Shown here: piece by piece, positions 24,406-32,602 of the stretch | How positions within the stretch are numbered: the first letter of the stretch is position 1 | Layout of the letters: every line of letters starts with the position of its first letter | Assembly (NCBI GenBank): GCA_021732785.1 | Contig: JAKFUG010000025.1 | Coordinates: 24,349 to 88,348 of the forward strand | Direction: 5' to 3' | DNA from: Planctomycetaceae bacterium | GTDB lineage: Bacteria; Planctomycetota; Planctomycetia; Planctomycetales; Planctomycetaceae | Length of the DNA: 64,000 nt | Position numbers and translations under genes: made by a program | Notes under the pieces: model-generated | Seen by the model: the letters and a program-made list of their open reading frames with translations, nothing else | Databases searched by the model: none | Told to the model about the DNA's origin: nothing

Positions 24406-26454
24406 ATGTCCCGCTGGGTCTGCCTGCTCATTCTGTTCACTGCGTGCTGTTCAACGGCATTCGCCGAAGTCGTACGGTTCCAGATCACCGACCGGCAACT
24501 CCTCGCCGACGGGGCAACCTTCGGCGAGCGCGGGCCGTACGAACGGATTGATGGCCGCGTCTTCTACGAACTCGATCCGGCACTCCCGGCGAATCAAGCG
24601 ATTGTCGACTTGGTGCTCGCCCCGCGAAATGAACGGGGCCGAGTGGAATTCTGGGCCGACCTGTGCCTTCTCGCGCCGCAGGAGACCGCGAAGGCCAACG
24701 GGGCGGTGTTGTATGACGTCAACAATCGCGGCGGCAAACTCGCGCTCGGCATGTTCAACGAAGCGGGGGGCAACAACCCCCGCACCAAGGGCGACTGCGG
24801 CAACGGCTTCATGATGGAGCAGGGCTTCACCATCGTCTGGTGCGGCTGGGACGGCGAACTCCTGCCCGGCGGTGATCGCTTGCGGCTCGCCGCCCCGCTT
24901 GCCAAATCGGGTGACACGCCGCTCACCGGTTTGGTCCGTTGCGAGATCGTGGTCAACGAATCCGGCATCACGCGCTCCGTTGTCAATTGGGCGAATCACG
25001 GATCCTACCGTCCTACCGGACGCGGACTTCCCCAGGCCACGCTCAGCGTCCGGCAGCGTCCGGGTGACGCACGGCAAAGTGTTCCGCGCGAGAATTGGCG
25101 AATCCATATCAGCGATGTTTCCAGCGATGCACCGACGCAACTCCCCAAAATTGAGCTGGAAATTCCCGATGAATTCGAGCCGGGGTGGATTTACGAACTG
25201 ATCTACGAGGCACAAGACCCGTTGGTGATGGGCGTGGGGTTTGCCGCCGTGCGGGATCTCATCGCTGCTTTGAAAGACGGTCGCGGGACGGATCATCCCT
25301 TGTTGCGCGAAGGGAAGCCGTGGATCACGCGGGCGCACGGTTTTGGTGTGTCGCAATCGGGGCGATTTCTCCGGGAGTTTCTGCATGCGGGCTTTAATGC
25401 CGATGAACGTGGCCGCAAGGTGTTCGACGGGTTGATCCCGCACGTCGCCGGGGGTGGGCTCGGTTCGTTCAATCACCGTTTCGCCCAACCGACCCGGCAC
25501 TCGAATCAGCACGACCATCACGATTATCCGCCGGACCGCTTTCCGTTCGCGTACGACACGCAGACCGATCCGCTCAGCGGTCAGATGGACGGCATCCTCG
25601 CGAAAGCCGTGGCGACGAACACTGCGCCGAAAGTGTTCCACACCCAATCCACCGCCGAGTATTGGACCCGCGCGGGATCGCTGCCGCACACCGATCCCCT
25701 GGGCCAGCGCGATGCCGTCGTTCCGGACAACGTGCGGTTCTACACGTTCGGCGGCACGCAGCACGGGCCCAGCGGTTATCCCCCCGCCAAAGGAAACGGC
25801 GTCCACTTGCAAAACCCCGCGAACTACAAACCCTTCCTGCGGGCGCTGTTGCTCGCGCTCGATCAATGGGTGAAGGATGACGTCGCCCCGCCGCCGAGTG
25901 TGTATCCGCGGATTGCCGATGGGACATTGGTTCCTGCCACGATGTCGGCCACCGGCTTTCCGTCCATTCCGGGAGTCAACTTTCCGCAGGTGATCCATGC
26001 CCCGCTGTGGTTGGATTGGGGACCACGCTGGCACACCGAACGGATCATTGATCAGCAACCGCCGCGCGTGCTGGGAACGTACGCCGTACTGGTGCCACGC
26101 TGTGGGCTGGACGGCAACGAAGTCGGATGCCTGTCTCCGCCGGAAGTCACAATTCCAACGGGCACATATACCGGTTGGAATTTGCAGAATCCCGATGTCG
26201 GAGTGAAAGGGGAACTGGTGAGCCTCACCGGATCTTACATTCCGTTGGCGCGAACCGAATCGAACCGCATGAACAGCGGCGACCCGCGCGAAGCCGTGAT
26301 GGAACGCTATGGTTCACTCGTCGAATACACCCAGCGCGTGACGACCGTTTGCGAGAAACTGCGCGATCAACGATACCTGACGACCACCGATGCGAAACGA
26401 TTACCGACATTGCTGACCGAGCGTGTGCGTCCCTTGTTCGAAGACCCAAAGTAG
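24406..26454 (+). CDS. Secreted alpha/beta-hydrolase-domain protein
   Basis: A 682-residue exported protein resembling the large 'alpha/beta hydrolase domain' family of environmental bacteria; its substrate is unknown. The start is the ATG at 24406, with GAGAGGA 5-6 nt upstream and a clean signal peptide (WVCLLILFTACCSTAFA). Earlier in-frame codons encode the inverted repeat and are not credible. A nucleophile-elbow-like motif GFGVSQSGRFLREFLHAG lies near residue 320. His-rich loops (RHSNQHDHHDYPPDRFP, near 365-380) follow, and GGTQHGPSGYPP may supply the catalytic His. No other gene nearby defines a pathway, although two further small enzymes or propellers follow on the same strand. Confidence 0.75.
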   Translation: MSRWVCLLILFTACCSTAFAEVVRFQITDRQLLADGATFGERGPYERIDGRVFYELDPALPANQAIVDLVLAPRNERGRVEFWADLCLLAPQETAKANGAVLYDVNNRGGKLALGMFNEAGGNNPRTKGDCGNGFMMEQGFTIVWCGWDGELLPGGDRLRLAAPLAKSGDTPLTGLVRCEIVVNESGITRSVVNWANHGSYRPTGRGLPQATLSVRQRPGDARQSVPRENWRIHISDVSSDAPTQLPKIELEIPDEFEPGWIYELIYEAQDPLVMGVGFAAVRDLIAALKDGRGTDHPLLREGKPWITRAHGFGVSQSGRFLREFLHAGFNADERGRKVFDGLIPHVAGGGLGSFNHRFAQPTRHSNQHDHHDYPPDRFPFAYDTQTDPLSGQMDGILAKAVATNTAPKVFHTQSTAEYWTRAGSLPHTDPLGQRDAVVPDNVRFYTFGGTQHGPSGYPPAKGNGVHLQNPANYKPFLRALLLALDQWVKDDVAPPPSVYPRIADGTLVPATMSATGFPSIPGVNFPQVIHAPLWLDWGPRWHTERIIDQQPPRVLGTYAVLVPRCGLDGNEVGCLSPPEVTIPTGTYTGWNLQNPDVGVKGELVSLTGSYIPLARTESNRMNSGDPREAVMERYGSLVEYTQRVTTVCEKLRDQRYLTTTDAKRLPTLLTERVRPLFEDPK

Positions 26455-26455
26455 C

Positions 26456-26552
26456 CCTGCCGCTCCGCGACAGGATAGCCGTTGACAAGTTGCGCTCTGA
26501 TCCTTGAACCCCACTCTCACTTTTGTTGGCGATCCTGTCGCGGAGCGACAGG
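26456..26552. repeat. double-hairpin inverted repeat
   Basis: CCTGCCGCTCCGCGACAGGAT (26456-26476, about 21 bases) pairs with 26532-26552 with one mismatch. Each arm is itself a small hairpin (stem CCTGTCGC/GCGACAGG in the right arm). It begins 2 nt past the hydrolase stop. Confidence 0.8.
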
Positions 26553-26602
26553 GCCACCTTGCGAAATCCGAAGTCCATCCACAACCTTGAAAAGACTCCA
26601 CC

Positions 26603-27517
26603 ATGATGAAACCACTCGCCTTCACTCTGGCTCTGATCCTCGTTCCGCTGGCACTGCAGGCCGACGATGAAATCCGGCATTCGTTCTTCATTGCGGGGCC
26701 GACGTTTACCGGCATTCTGGGCGAAGACGGGGCGGAAATCTGGAATTCCGGCAAACCGGCCGCGCGCGACGGGTTCGTGCTCCCGAACGGCAACGTGCTG
26801 ATTGCGTGGTCCGATGAAGTCCGCGAAATGCAGCGCGATCTCACGGTGGTCTTTCACTACAAACTCTCCGCGGACAACAAGGAAATCGGCACCGTCGAAC
26901 GGCTCGACAACGGCCGCACGCTCATCACCGAACTGGGTCCCAAGCCGCGGTTGATGGAAGTCTCTGCGAATGGAAACTTCGCCGTCGGGGTCCCGTTGCA
27001 ACCGGAGACCGACAACGCCCACATGCAGACCCGCATGGCCCGGCGGTTGCCCAGCGGCGATTATCTCGTGCCGCATCTGCTGGCATTTGCGGTGAAGCAA
27101 TACACGCCGAAGGGGGAAATCGTGAAGACCTTCAAAACCGACCTCGATCAACTCGGCGGCCGCGCGGCGGAAAACTGGCCCTTCACCGCCATTCGGCTGG
27201 AGAACGGCAACACGCTCGTCAACCTGACGCACGGCAACAAAACGGCCGAGTTCGACGCCGAGGGGAAAGTCGTGTGGAAAGTTGGCAACGATGATTTCCC
27301 GGACCTCAAGCCGTTCGATGATCCGTGCGGCGGGCAACGGCTTCCCAACGGCAACACCGTCATCGCCAGCTATCACGCCAGCGGCGAGGCCATCAAAGTG
27401 TTTGAAATCACGCGCGACAAAAAGATTGTCTGGAAGTATTCGGGTCCGCACCGGGCGCACGAAATTCAGGTGCTGACGACGAACGGCAAGCCGGTCGAAG
27501 GCAAGCCGATGAAGTAG
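26603..27517 (+). CDS. Secreted beta-propeller-like protein
   Basis: A 304-residue exported protein with signal peptide (MMKPLAFTLALILVPLALQA). It is built of repeated blades with the phrase L-x-N-G-N-x-L/T-x-I: FVLPNGNVLIAW, RLDNGRTLITE, RLPSGDYLVPH, RLENGNTLVNL and RLPNGNTVIAS. Such repeats are found in PQQ-like and arylsulfotransferase-like propellers, though no enzyme active site can be assigned. It is likely a periplasmic binding or structural propeller. It lies between two hydrolase genes on the same strand, each gap holding an inverted repeat, so co-transcription is doubtful. Confidence 0.75.
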   Translation: MMKPLAFTLALILVPLALQADDEIRHSFFIAGPTFTGILGEDGAEIWNSGKPAARDGFVLPNGNVLIAWSDEVREMQRDLTVVFHYKLSADNKEIGTVERLDNGRTLITELGPKPRLMEVSANGNFAVGVPLQPETDNAHMQTRMARRLPSGDYLVPHLLAFAVKQYTPKGEIVKTFKTDLDQLGGRAAENWPFTAIRLENGNTLVNLTHGNKTAEFDAEGKVVWKVGNDDFPDLKPFDDPCGGQRLPNGNTVIASYHASGEAIKVFEITRDKKIVWKYSGPHRAHEIQVLTTNGKPVEGKPMK

Positions 27518-27537
27518 ATTGTGGCCAATTGTCAGTG

Positions 27538-27615
27538 GTCGGTGGTTAGTTGTCAGTGGTGAAAGACGCGATTCAAATGGTCTTTCCAACTCACCACTGA
27601 CAACTAACCACTGAC
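27538..27615. repeat. 25-bp inverted repeat before esterase gene
   Basis: Arms 27538-27562 and 27591-27615 match with one mismatch, around a 28-nt spacer. The left arm extends into a tandem of the GTCAGTGGT motif (27531 and 27551). It ends 18 nt before the ATG of the next gene, so it would fold immediately ahead of that ribosome site. Confidence 0.8.
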
Positions 27616-27633
27616 CTCCCAAGGAATCCCCCC

Positions 27634-28479
27634 ATGCCCGTGTTGCTGTTGTTGGCCTGCCTCGCGGCCGAACCGTCGTCATTTGCCGGCGGGAAGAGCG
27701 AAGTGGAAATCATGGTTGGCGATGTGCCGCTGAAATGCTTCGTCTATCGACCGGCGACGTACAAGGACGGGCCGTTGCTGTTCGTCTTTCATGGCGTGCT
27801 GCGGAATGCGGAGGAATACCGCGATCATGCGGTCGGCATGGGCGATCGCTTCGGTGCGCTGGTCGTCGCCCCGTTGTTCGATGAAGCCCGGTTCCCGATT
27901 GCCAAGTATCAGCACGGCGGCATCGTCCGCGACGGCATGGCGGTCCCGAAAGACGAACGGACCGGGGCGATGGTCCCGAAGCTCGCGGCCGAAATCCGCC
28001 AGCGCGAGAAGCGACCCGACATGCCGTATTACCTCATCGGTCATTCCGGCGGCGGGCAATTCCTGTTTCGATTGGCCGCGTTCGTGGACACGGACGCAGC
28101 CGAGATTGTCGCCTCGAATTCCGGGACGCTGGTGTTTCCCCGCCGTGAGGCCCCGTTCCCGTACGGTTATGGAAAACTGCCGGAGGAACTCACCACGGAT
28201 GCCGAGTGGAAGCGATTTGTGGGTCAGAAATTGACGCTGTATCTCGGCGACAAAGACACCGAGCGCGATGAACACCTCGACGTTTTGCCCGACGCCGAGC
28301 AACAGGGACCCTACCGTTTCGCGCGCAACCAGGCGGCGTTCGCGGCGTGGAAGAAAGTCGCCGAAGAAAAGGGCTGGCCGTTCCGCTGGCGCATCGTGGT
28401 CGCCAATGGGATTGAACACGATCACGAGAAGATGTTCGACAATGCGATGTGCAAGGAAGCGCTGTTTGGTCGGCAGTAG
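27634..28479 (+). CDS. Secreted alpha/beta hydrolase (esterase-like)
   Basis: A 281-residue alpha/beta hydrolase. An AAGGA ribosome site lies 9 nt before the ATG, and the signal peptide is short (MPVLLLLACLAAEPSSFAGG). The oxyanion strand is PLLFVFHGVLRNAEEY, the nucleophile elbow YLIGHSGGGQFLFRLAAF (Ser about 132), the acid likely LYLGDKDTERDEH and the catalytic His probably GIEHDHEKMF near the end. The fold resembles polyhydroxybutyrate-depolymerase/feruloyl-esterase-like proteins. The natural ester is unknown. Confidence 0.8.
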   Translation: MPVLLLLACLAAEPSSFAGGKSEVEIMVGDVPLKCFVYRPATYKDGPLLFVFHGVLRNAEEYRDHAVGMGDRFGALVVAPLFDEARFPIAKYQHGGIVRDGMAVPKDERTGAMVPKLAAEIRQREKRPDMPYYLIGHSGGGQFLFRLAAFVDTDAAEIVASNSGTLVFPRREAPFPYGYGKLPEELTTDAEWKRFVGQKLTLYLGDKDTERDEHLDVLPDAEQQGPYRFARNQAAFAAWKKVAEEKGWPFRWRIVVANGIEHDHEKMFDNAMCKEALFGRQ

Positions 28480-28502
28480 GCCGTCCGTGAAATCGTGAAG
28501 AG

Positions 28503-28532
28503 ACCCAGCCATCGGAATGGCGGGGCTTCCGG
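28503..28532. repeat. 30-bp hairpin repeat, diverged copy
   Basis: This copy differs from the 30-mer at 43501-43530 at 5 of 30 positions. Four of the changes swap paired GG for CC on opposite sides of the stem, keeping it foldable. It lies 4 nt past the stop of the minus-strand fliS gene. Confidence 0.75.
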
Positions 28533-28536
28533 GAGA

Positions 28537-29052
28537 TCATGTCAGCCACGAGCGCCCGTGCGGGGGCGGGACGGCGGGATTGGCGAAGGTCGGCGGGCCA
28601 TCGGGCAGATTCGCGGTCGCTTCTTCAATCAAGCGTTCGCCGAGTGCGACCCACGTATCGCGGTGGAGTAACAGAATCCGCATGGCGTCGCGCAGATGTT
28701 GCGGGTTGCGCTCGAGGTCGCCGAGCGTCAGCATCCGGTAGATGAACGTGAAGAGCCCCTGGAACGATTCCACCAGTTCGGGCGCGGTTTCCGGATTCAG
28801 GCCGCTGATCAGTTCGGTCACACACTCGCGGGCTTTGCTCAGGCAGCGATCCAGATCTTCCCAGTGGCCGGAATCGAGCGCGTCCAGCGCTCGCCGCGTT
28901 TGACGCAAGGCCGCATCGATCACCATGAGGTGCAAACGATGGGGCGACGCAGAAAAAACCTGGTTTTCGAGATATTCACCAGCGAGCGACACGGTCGATG
29001 GCCCTTCCTGGAATTCAGACGCCGTCAATGATTCCGTTCGTTGCGTCCCCAT
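28537..29052 (-). CDS. fliS: FliS-like flagellin export chaperone
   Basis: A cytoplasmic chaperone (171 aa) that binds the C-terminus of unfolded flagellin before export. It is all-helical with family features EYLENQVFSASPHRLHLMVI (FliS: Y-x-x-x-x-V-x-x-A-x-P-x-x-L-I) and a long helix containing ALRQTRRALDA. The C-terminal 35 residues are a Pro-rich extension beyond the usual 120-135 aa. It is directly downstream of fliD (43-bp gap) on the same strand, the normal flagellar order, which strongly supports the call. Confidence 0.88.
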   Translation of the reverse strand: MGTQRTESLTASEFQEGPSTVSLAGEYLENQVFSASPHRLHLMVIDAALRQTRRALDALDSGHWEDLDRCLSKARECVTELISGLNPETAPELVESFQGLFTFIYRMLTLGDLERNPQHLRDAMRILLLHRDTWVALGERLIEEATANLPDGPPTFANPAVPPPHGRSWLT

Positions 29053-29095
29053 CCCATTTCGATGTCGTCAAAGTCCGTTCGACGACGTCACTTGT

Positions 29096-31837
29096 TTAAC
29101 CCGAGCTACTCGTACCGCGGAGATTTGCCAGGACGCTGGTCAACGTAGTCAGCGTCCCCTGCTGCGATTGCAATCCGCTCAGAATCGTTTCCATATTGGC
29201 AAACTTCTGCTCCAGCCGTTGCTGGCGGACCGCGAGCTGGCTGTCGAAGTCTTTCACGCGTTTCTGCAACGACTCGATCGTCTTTTGCACGCCGTTGACC
29301 TGGGCCGTCAACGACCCTGTCGTGGCGTTATTGAGCTGATCGAGAGCCGTGCTGAAGGCGGTGCCGAAACCGGTTGTCGTATCGGTGAAGAGCGTGCGGA
29401 CTTCGTTGGGATGGTCCTGCAACGCGGTGTCCAGCTTCGAGGAATCAAACGAGAGTTTCCCGCCCGCAGTCAAGCGAATGCCTACATCGGCCAGAGAGCG
29501 GATCGGTGCCCCCTCCGTGCCGGTCACGCGATTGAACAACGTGTTCAACTTCAACTGAATGTTGAGCGGCGTGTTCGATCCCTGCAGGGCGGCTCGCTGT
29601 CCCGTCGTGCTGTCGAATTTCGTCAACGTCGTCGCAGTGTCGATGTAAGCATTGTAGCTGTTCACGAACGACTGCAGCGCAGTTTCGATCTTCTGTGTAT
29701 CTGGCGACGCCGTAATGGTGGCGGGAGTCGTTCCCACTTTCAGCGCCGTGACGTCGAAACCGCTGACGGCATTGGTGAACGTATTCGAAGAAGATGTCAA
29801 AACCGTCGCCGTGGAATCCGTTCCGCCCACGCGCAGCACGGCATCGCGGCCGACATCGACCGCGTTGAAGCCCAGATTCAGGCCGCCGTCATCCACCTGG
29901 AATCGCCCCGCCTGTCCGGACGAGGTGGATTGCAATGACAGCCGGAAACCATTCAAAGCGGCTCCCGTCGAGCTGACCGAGGCGCGGACCGTGCCCCCTA
30001 ACAAGCTGATTTTCGCCCCGATGGCGGCGAGCGAATCGGTCGCGACGACGTCCACCGTCAAGGCTTGCCGGGCGTCAATCCGTTGCTTGCCGTCCGTGCC
30101 CGTCACTGCGGTATTGGTTAAACGCAGATCACTCGCGGCTTTCCCGCCGAGATCGGTCACCGAAAAGGTCCCCGTGCCGCCGGCATTATCGACGAGCTCA
30201 ATGCCATCGCCCGAGGAATTGAGCTTCGCGGTGACTAGTGACCCCGACGCATTGATCCGGTCGAGCACGTCGCCGATGGTCTTCACCGCAGACGTGATGT
30301 TCACAACTTTCAAGTTGCCCGCCGAGTCCTTGATCTGAAACGATCCGGAACTGACGCGGAAACCCTGCGGCGAATAATTGTCCAGACTGGTGGCTTCATT
30401 GACTTGCCGAAATCCGAGTGCGGATCCGGTCGCTTCGTTGGAGGCCGTGTCGGTGGCAATCCCCAGATTGGCCGCGGTCGTGCCGCCGCCGACATCGGCG
30501 ATAATCAAGTTGGATGCCGTGCTGCCCGACGAATCCCGAACGACAATCCCGGTTCCCGCCGAGTTGAGTTCCGCCTTCAGCGCGAGCGGCGCTCCGCCGC
30601 CCGTGGTCGCCGTGTTGATGGCATTGAGGACTTCATCGAGCGATTGCGCAGAAGACAAATCGACCGTCGCCGTCGCTCCCGTGCGATCGGTCAGGCTGAT
30701 CGATCCGGGTTGCTCGATCCCCTGGCCGCCGCGCAGATTCTTCAGCAGGACGGAATTGAGGCCGGGAATCAGCCGCGTTCCCGTCAGCACATTCCCGCTC
30801 GCGGAACTTTTGAGACCGAACACATCGGTGGCGTTGCTGCCGTTGAGATTCTCCACCGAGAGCGCGTCGGATCCAGTGGTGTGATCGGTGATGACAATCC
30901 GATTGTTGACCAGCGCCGCGGTGAACGTGTTCCCGGTTTGCCCGGCGGCGTTCAGTTTGTTCACCACGCCGCCGATCGTTTTCACATCGTCGAGATTCAC
31001 ATCGACATTGGCCCCGCTCGCCAGATGAAGGCGAAGATCATCGGACCCGGCGGTTTGCTGCAGCCCGTTGCCGTCGTTCAACAGCCCCAGCGTGAACTGA
31101 TCCGTCACGCGGAGCACGGTATTGCCACTCAGCGTCGAGGAGGCGACGGATTGCGCCAGCCCCAGGTCGGTGGCCGTGTGTCCCGAACCGACTTCAGCGA
31201 CCGTCAGATTTCCCGCTTGCCCGGTGGTATCCCGCAGGAGGAATTGGCCGTCGAGCACGCTCGCCGACACGCCAATCCCGGCGTTGTTAATGGCATCCAC
31301 AACGTCGCCCGAGGTCACGCTGTTGCGGAGGTCAACCGTCGCCGCGGCTCCACTGCGATCGGTAATTTTGATCTGCCCCAGACGCACGCCCTGTCCGTCG
31401 TTGAGCAGGTCGAGTTTCACCGGCCGCGATAAATCTCCACCCCGGCGAATGGCCACCTGGCCGGTCAGTCCGAGCGCGGCGCTGGGATCGCTGACCCCTT
31501 TGGAGGCCACGCGGTGCGAGGTCGCCAGTTGAATGGTCTGAAAGCCGTATGTTCCGGCCAGCGAGGTCGTCTTTGTACTGACGGCCACCTGGGCGGGATC
31601 GGAATTGGTCAGACTCAAACTGCTGAACGTGGTGCGACTATTGAGCGTCACCGCCGAGGACGAAAGGCTGAGCAGTTGGGCCTGCAACTGTCCCAAACCG
31701 GCCTGGGTGGCCTGAAGCGCCTTGGTCCGCGTTTCGAGGCGCGCAGCGGGAGCCCGTTCCGCGTTGATGATCGCGGTGACCAGCGAACCGATGTCCAGAC
31801 CGCTAACCAGTCCGGTCGTTGATCGAATGCCCGTCAT
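29096..31837 (-). CDS. fliD: Flagellar hook-associated protein 2 (filament cap), enlarged
   Basis: The filament-capping protein that guides flagellin polymerisation. It has the FliD N-terminus (TGLVSGLDIGSLVTAIINAE, FliD_N coiled region to about 100) and C-terminus (FliD_C from about 640, ending in coiled RVKDFDSQLAVRQQRLEQKF and NMETILSGLQSQQGTL). At 913 aa it is about twice E. coli FliD (468). The extra length is four to five tandem flagellin-IN-like repeats between about 120 and 640, each with an N-D-G-x-G/T-D-R-(T/S)-G start, a hydrophobic V-x-x-V-x-x-x-I-N-x-A helix and an I/V-x-D-x-x-G end. It is followed by fliS. Confidence 0.92.
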   Translation of the reverse strand: MTGIRSTTGLVSGLDIGSLVTAIINAERAPAARLETRTKALQATQAGLGQLQAQLLSLSSSAVTLNSRTTFSSLSLTNSDPAQVAVSTKTTSLAGTYGFQTIQLATSHRVASKGVSDPSAALGLTGQVAIRRGGDLSRPVKLDLLNDGQGVRLGQIKITDRSGAAATVDLRNSVTSGDVVDAINNAGIGVSASVLDGQFLLRDTTGQAGNLTVAEVGSGHTATDLGLAQSVASSTLSGNTVLRVTDQFTLGLLNDGNGLQQTAGSDDLRLHLASGANVDVNLDDVKTIGGVVNKLNAAGQTGNTFTAALVNNRIVITDHTTGSDALSVENLNGSNATDVFGLKSSASGNVLTGTRLIPGLNSVLLKNLRGGQGIEQPGSISLTDRTGATATVDLSSAQSLDEVLNAINTATTGGGAPLALKAELNSAGTGIVVRDSSGSTASNLIIADVGGGTTAANLGIATDTASNEATGSALGFRQVNEATSLDNYSPQGFRVSSGSFQIKDSAGNLKVVNITSAVKTIGDVLDRINASGSLVTAKLNSSGDGIELVDNAGGTGTFSVTDLGGKAASDLRLTNTAVTGTDGKQRIDARQALTVDVVATDSLAAIGAKISLLGGTVRASVSSTGAALNGFRLSLQSTSSGQAGRFQVDDGGLNLGFNAVDVGRDAVLRVGGTDSTATVLTSSSNTFTNAVSGFDVTALKVGTTPATITASPDTQKIETALQSFVNSYNAYIDTATTLTKFDSTTGQRAALQGSNTPLNIQLKLNTLFNRVTGTEGAPIRSLADVGIRLTAGGKLSFDSSKLDTALQDHPNEVRTLFTDTTTGFGTAFSTALDQLNNATTGSLTAQVNGVQKTIESLQKRVKDFDSQLAVRQQRLEQKFANMETILSGLQSQQGTLTTLTSVLANLRGTSSSG

Positions 31838-32602
31838 GGTTCAGTGCGAAACGGAGAAAACGATGCCGTGGCGATACAAAGTGTCGTTCTGATGGGATCG
31901 GAAGATTCCCCCATGCGCCCCCAGCAAACCTCCCTCAGGTGGGAGGAAAGTCAGGCCATGGGAAAATCCAAAATCAGGATTTGCGTAGTTTTGGAGAAAT
32001 TCTCCGTAAATCCTGTCTGTAAAAGTGTTTTGGATAGGAAAACTGGGGGAGTTGTAATTCCCGTCCGAGGAAATGGTGTACATAAGACACGCAATTTCGT
32101 GAGGGGATGTGTTGACAGTTTCATCTGTAATGCCTTTAATTCCTGATTGAACATCGTGGCAACAGACTGAAGTGGGGTCATTGCAGACCGTTGCAACGTG
32201 CGGTGGGCGTGTTTCGCTGGGCCGGTTCGCCTTGAATCGGAATGAAAAACGCCTGCATCGCATCACGATGTGAGGGTGGTGTTTCTCCAAAAGTGAATCC
32301 GGGACTGTTCGCGAGTCATCTGAAGGTTGGCGAATTGCGCCGACAACGGTTATTCGCAAGGGACTTCCGAACCGATACAACCCAATAACGGGATTATACG
32401 GACAGTGCGGTCTGCAACGGCCTCGCTGTCCGGGATGCTCCCGTTGACGGAAGTGTCGGGAATAAAACGTCATTTCGTATCCAGATTCCTGAGTGCGGTT
32501 GGACCGTGAGCAGGGGTTTTGCAGGGATTGCCGGGTACGAGGTCAATCGGGTCGTTCGCAGGCGGATCGCCGTGGAACGAGACGATGGGTCGAGGTCGAG
32601 CT
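31838..32602. other. 765-bp gap upstream of fliD and the ketoacyl synthase gene
   Basis: This region serves two divergent genes. I see no convincing protein gene: open frames here lack ribosome sites and family resemblance. It is AT-richer than its flanks from about 31960 to 32160. It contains a dyad GGAGAA-A-TTCTCC at 31993-32005 within a wider AGGATTT/AAATCCT pair (about 31976-32013), and a hairpin CCTCCC-TCAGGT-GGGAGG near 31935. These lie where a fliD regulator could bind. No sigma-28 or sigma-54 consensus was found on the fliD side. A good sigma-70 promoter points toward the ketoacyl synthase (32112). Confidence 0.5.
32112..32140 (+). promoter_or_regulatory. sigma-70 type promoter with long leader
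   Basis: TTGACA (32112-32117) and TTTAAT (32135-32140) are separated by exactly 17 nt. The -35 is perfect and the -10 differs from consensus at one base. The next plus-strand gene starts at 32603, giving a leader of about 455 nt or room for a small RNA. Confidence 0.65.

Noticed and set aside
24451..26058. A 535-codon minus-strand open frame opposite the secreted hydrolase
   Set aside because: No family resemblance, no leader and no ribosome site; the plus-strand gene has all three.
31841..32473. A 210-codon minus-strand open frame in the gap upstream of fliD
   Set aside because: No recognisable domain, no ribosome site, His/Pro/Arg-biased composition, and it runs over a good plus-strand promoter and dyads. 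Treated as regulatory DNA.
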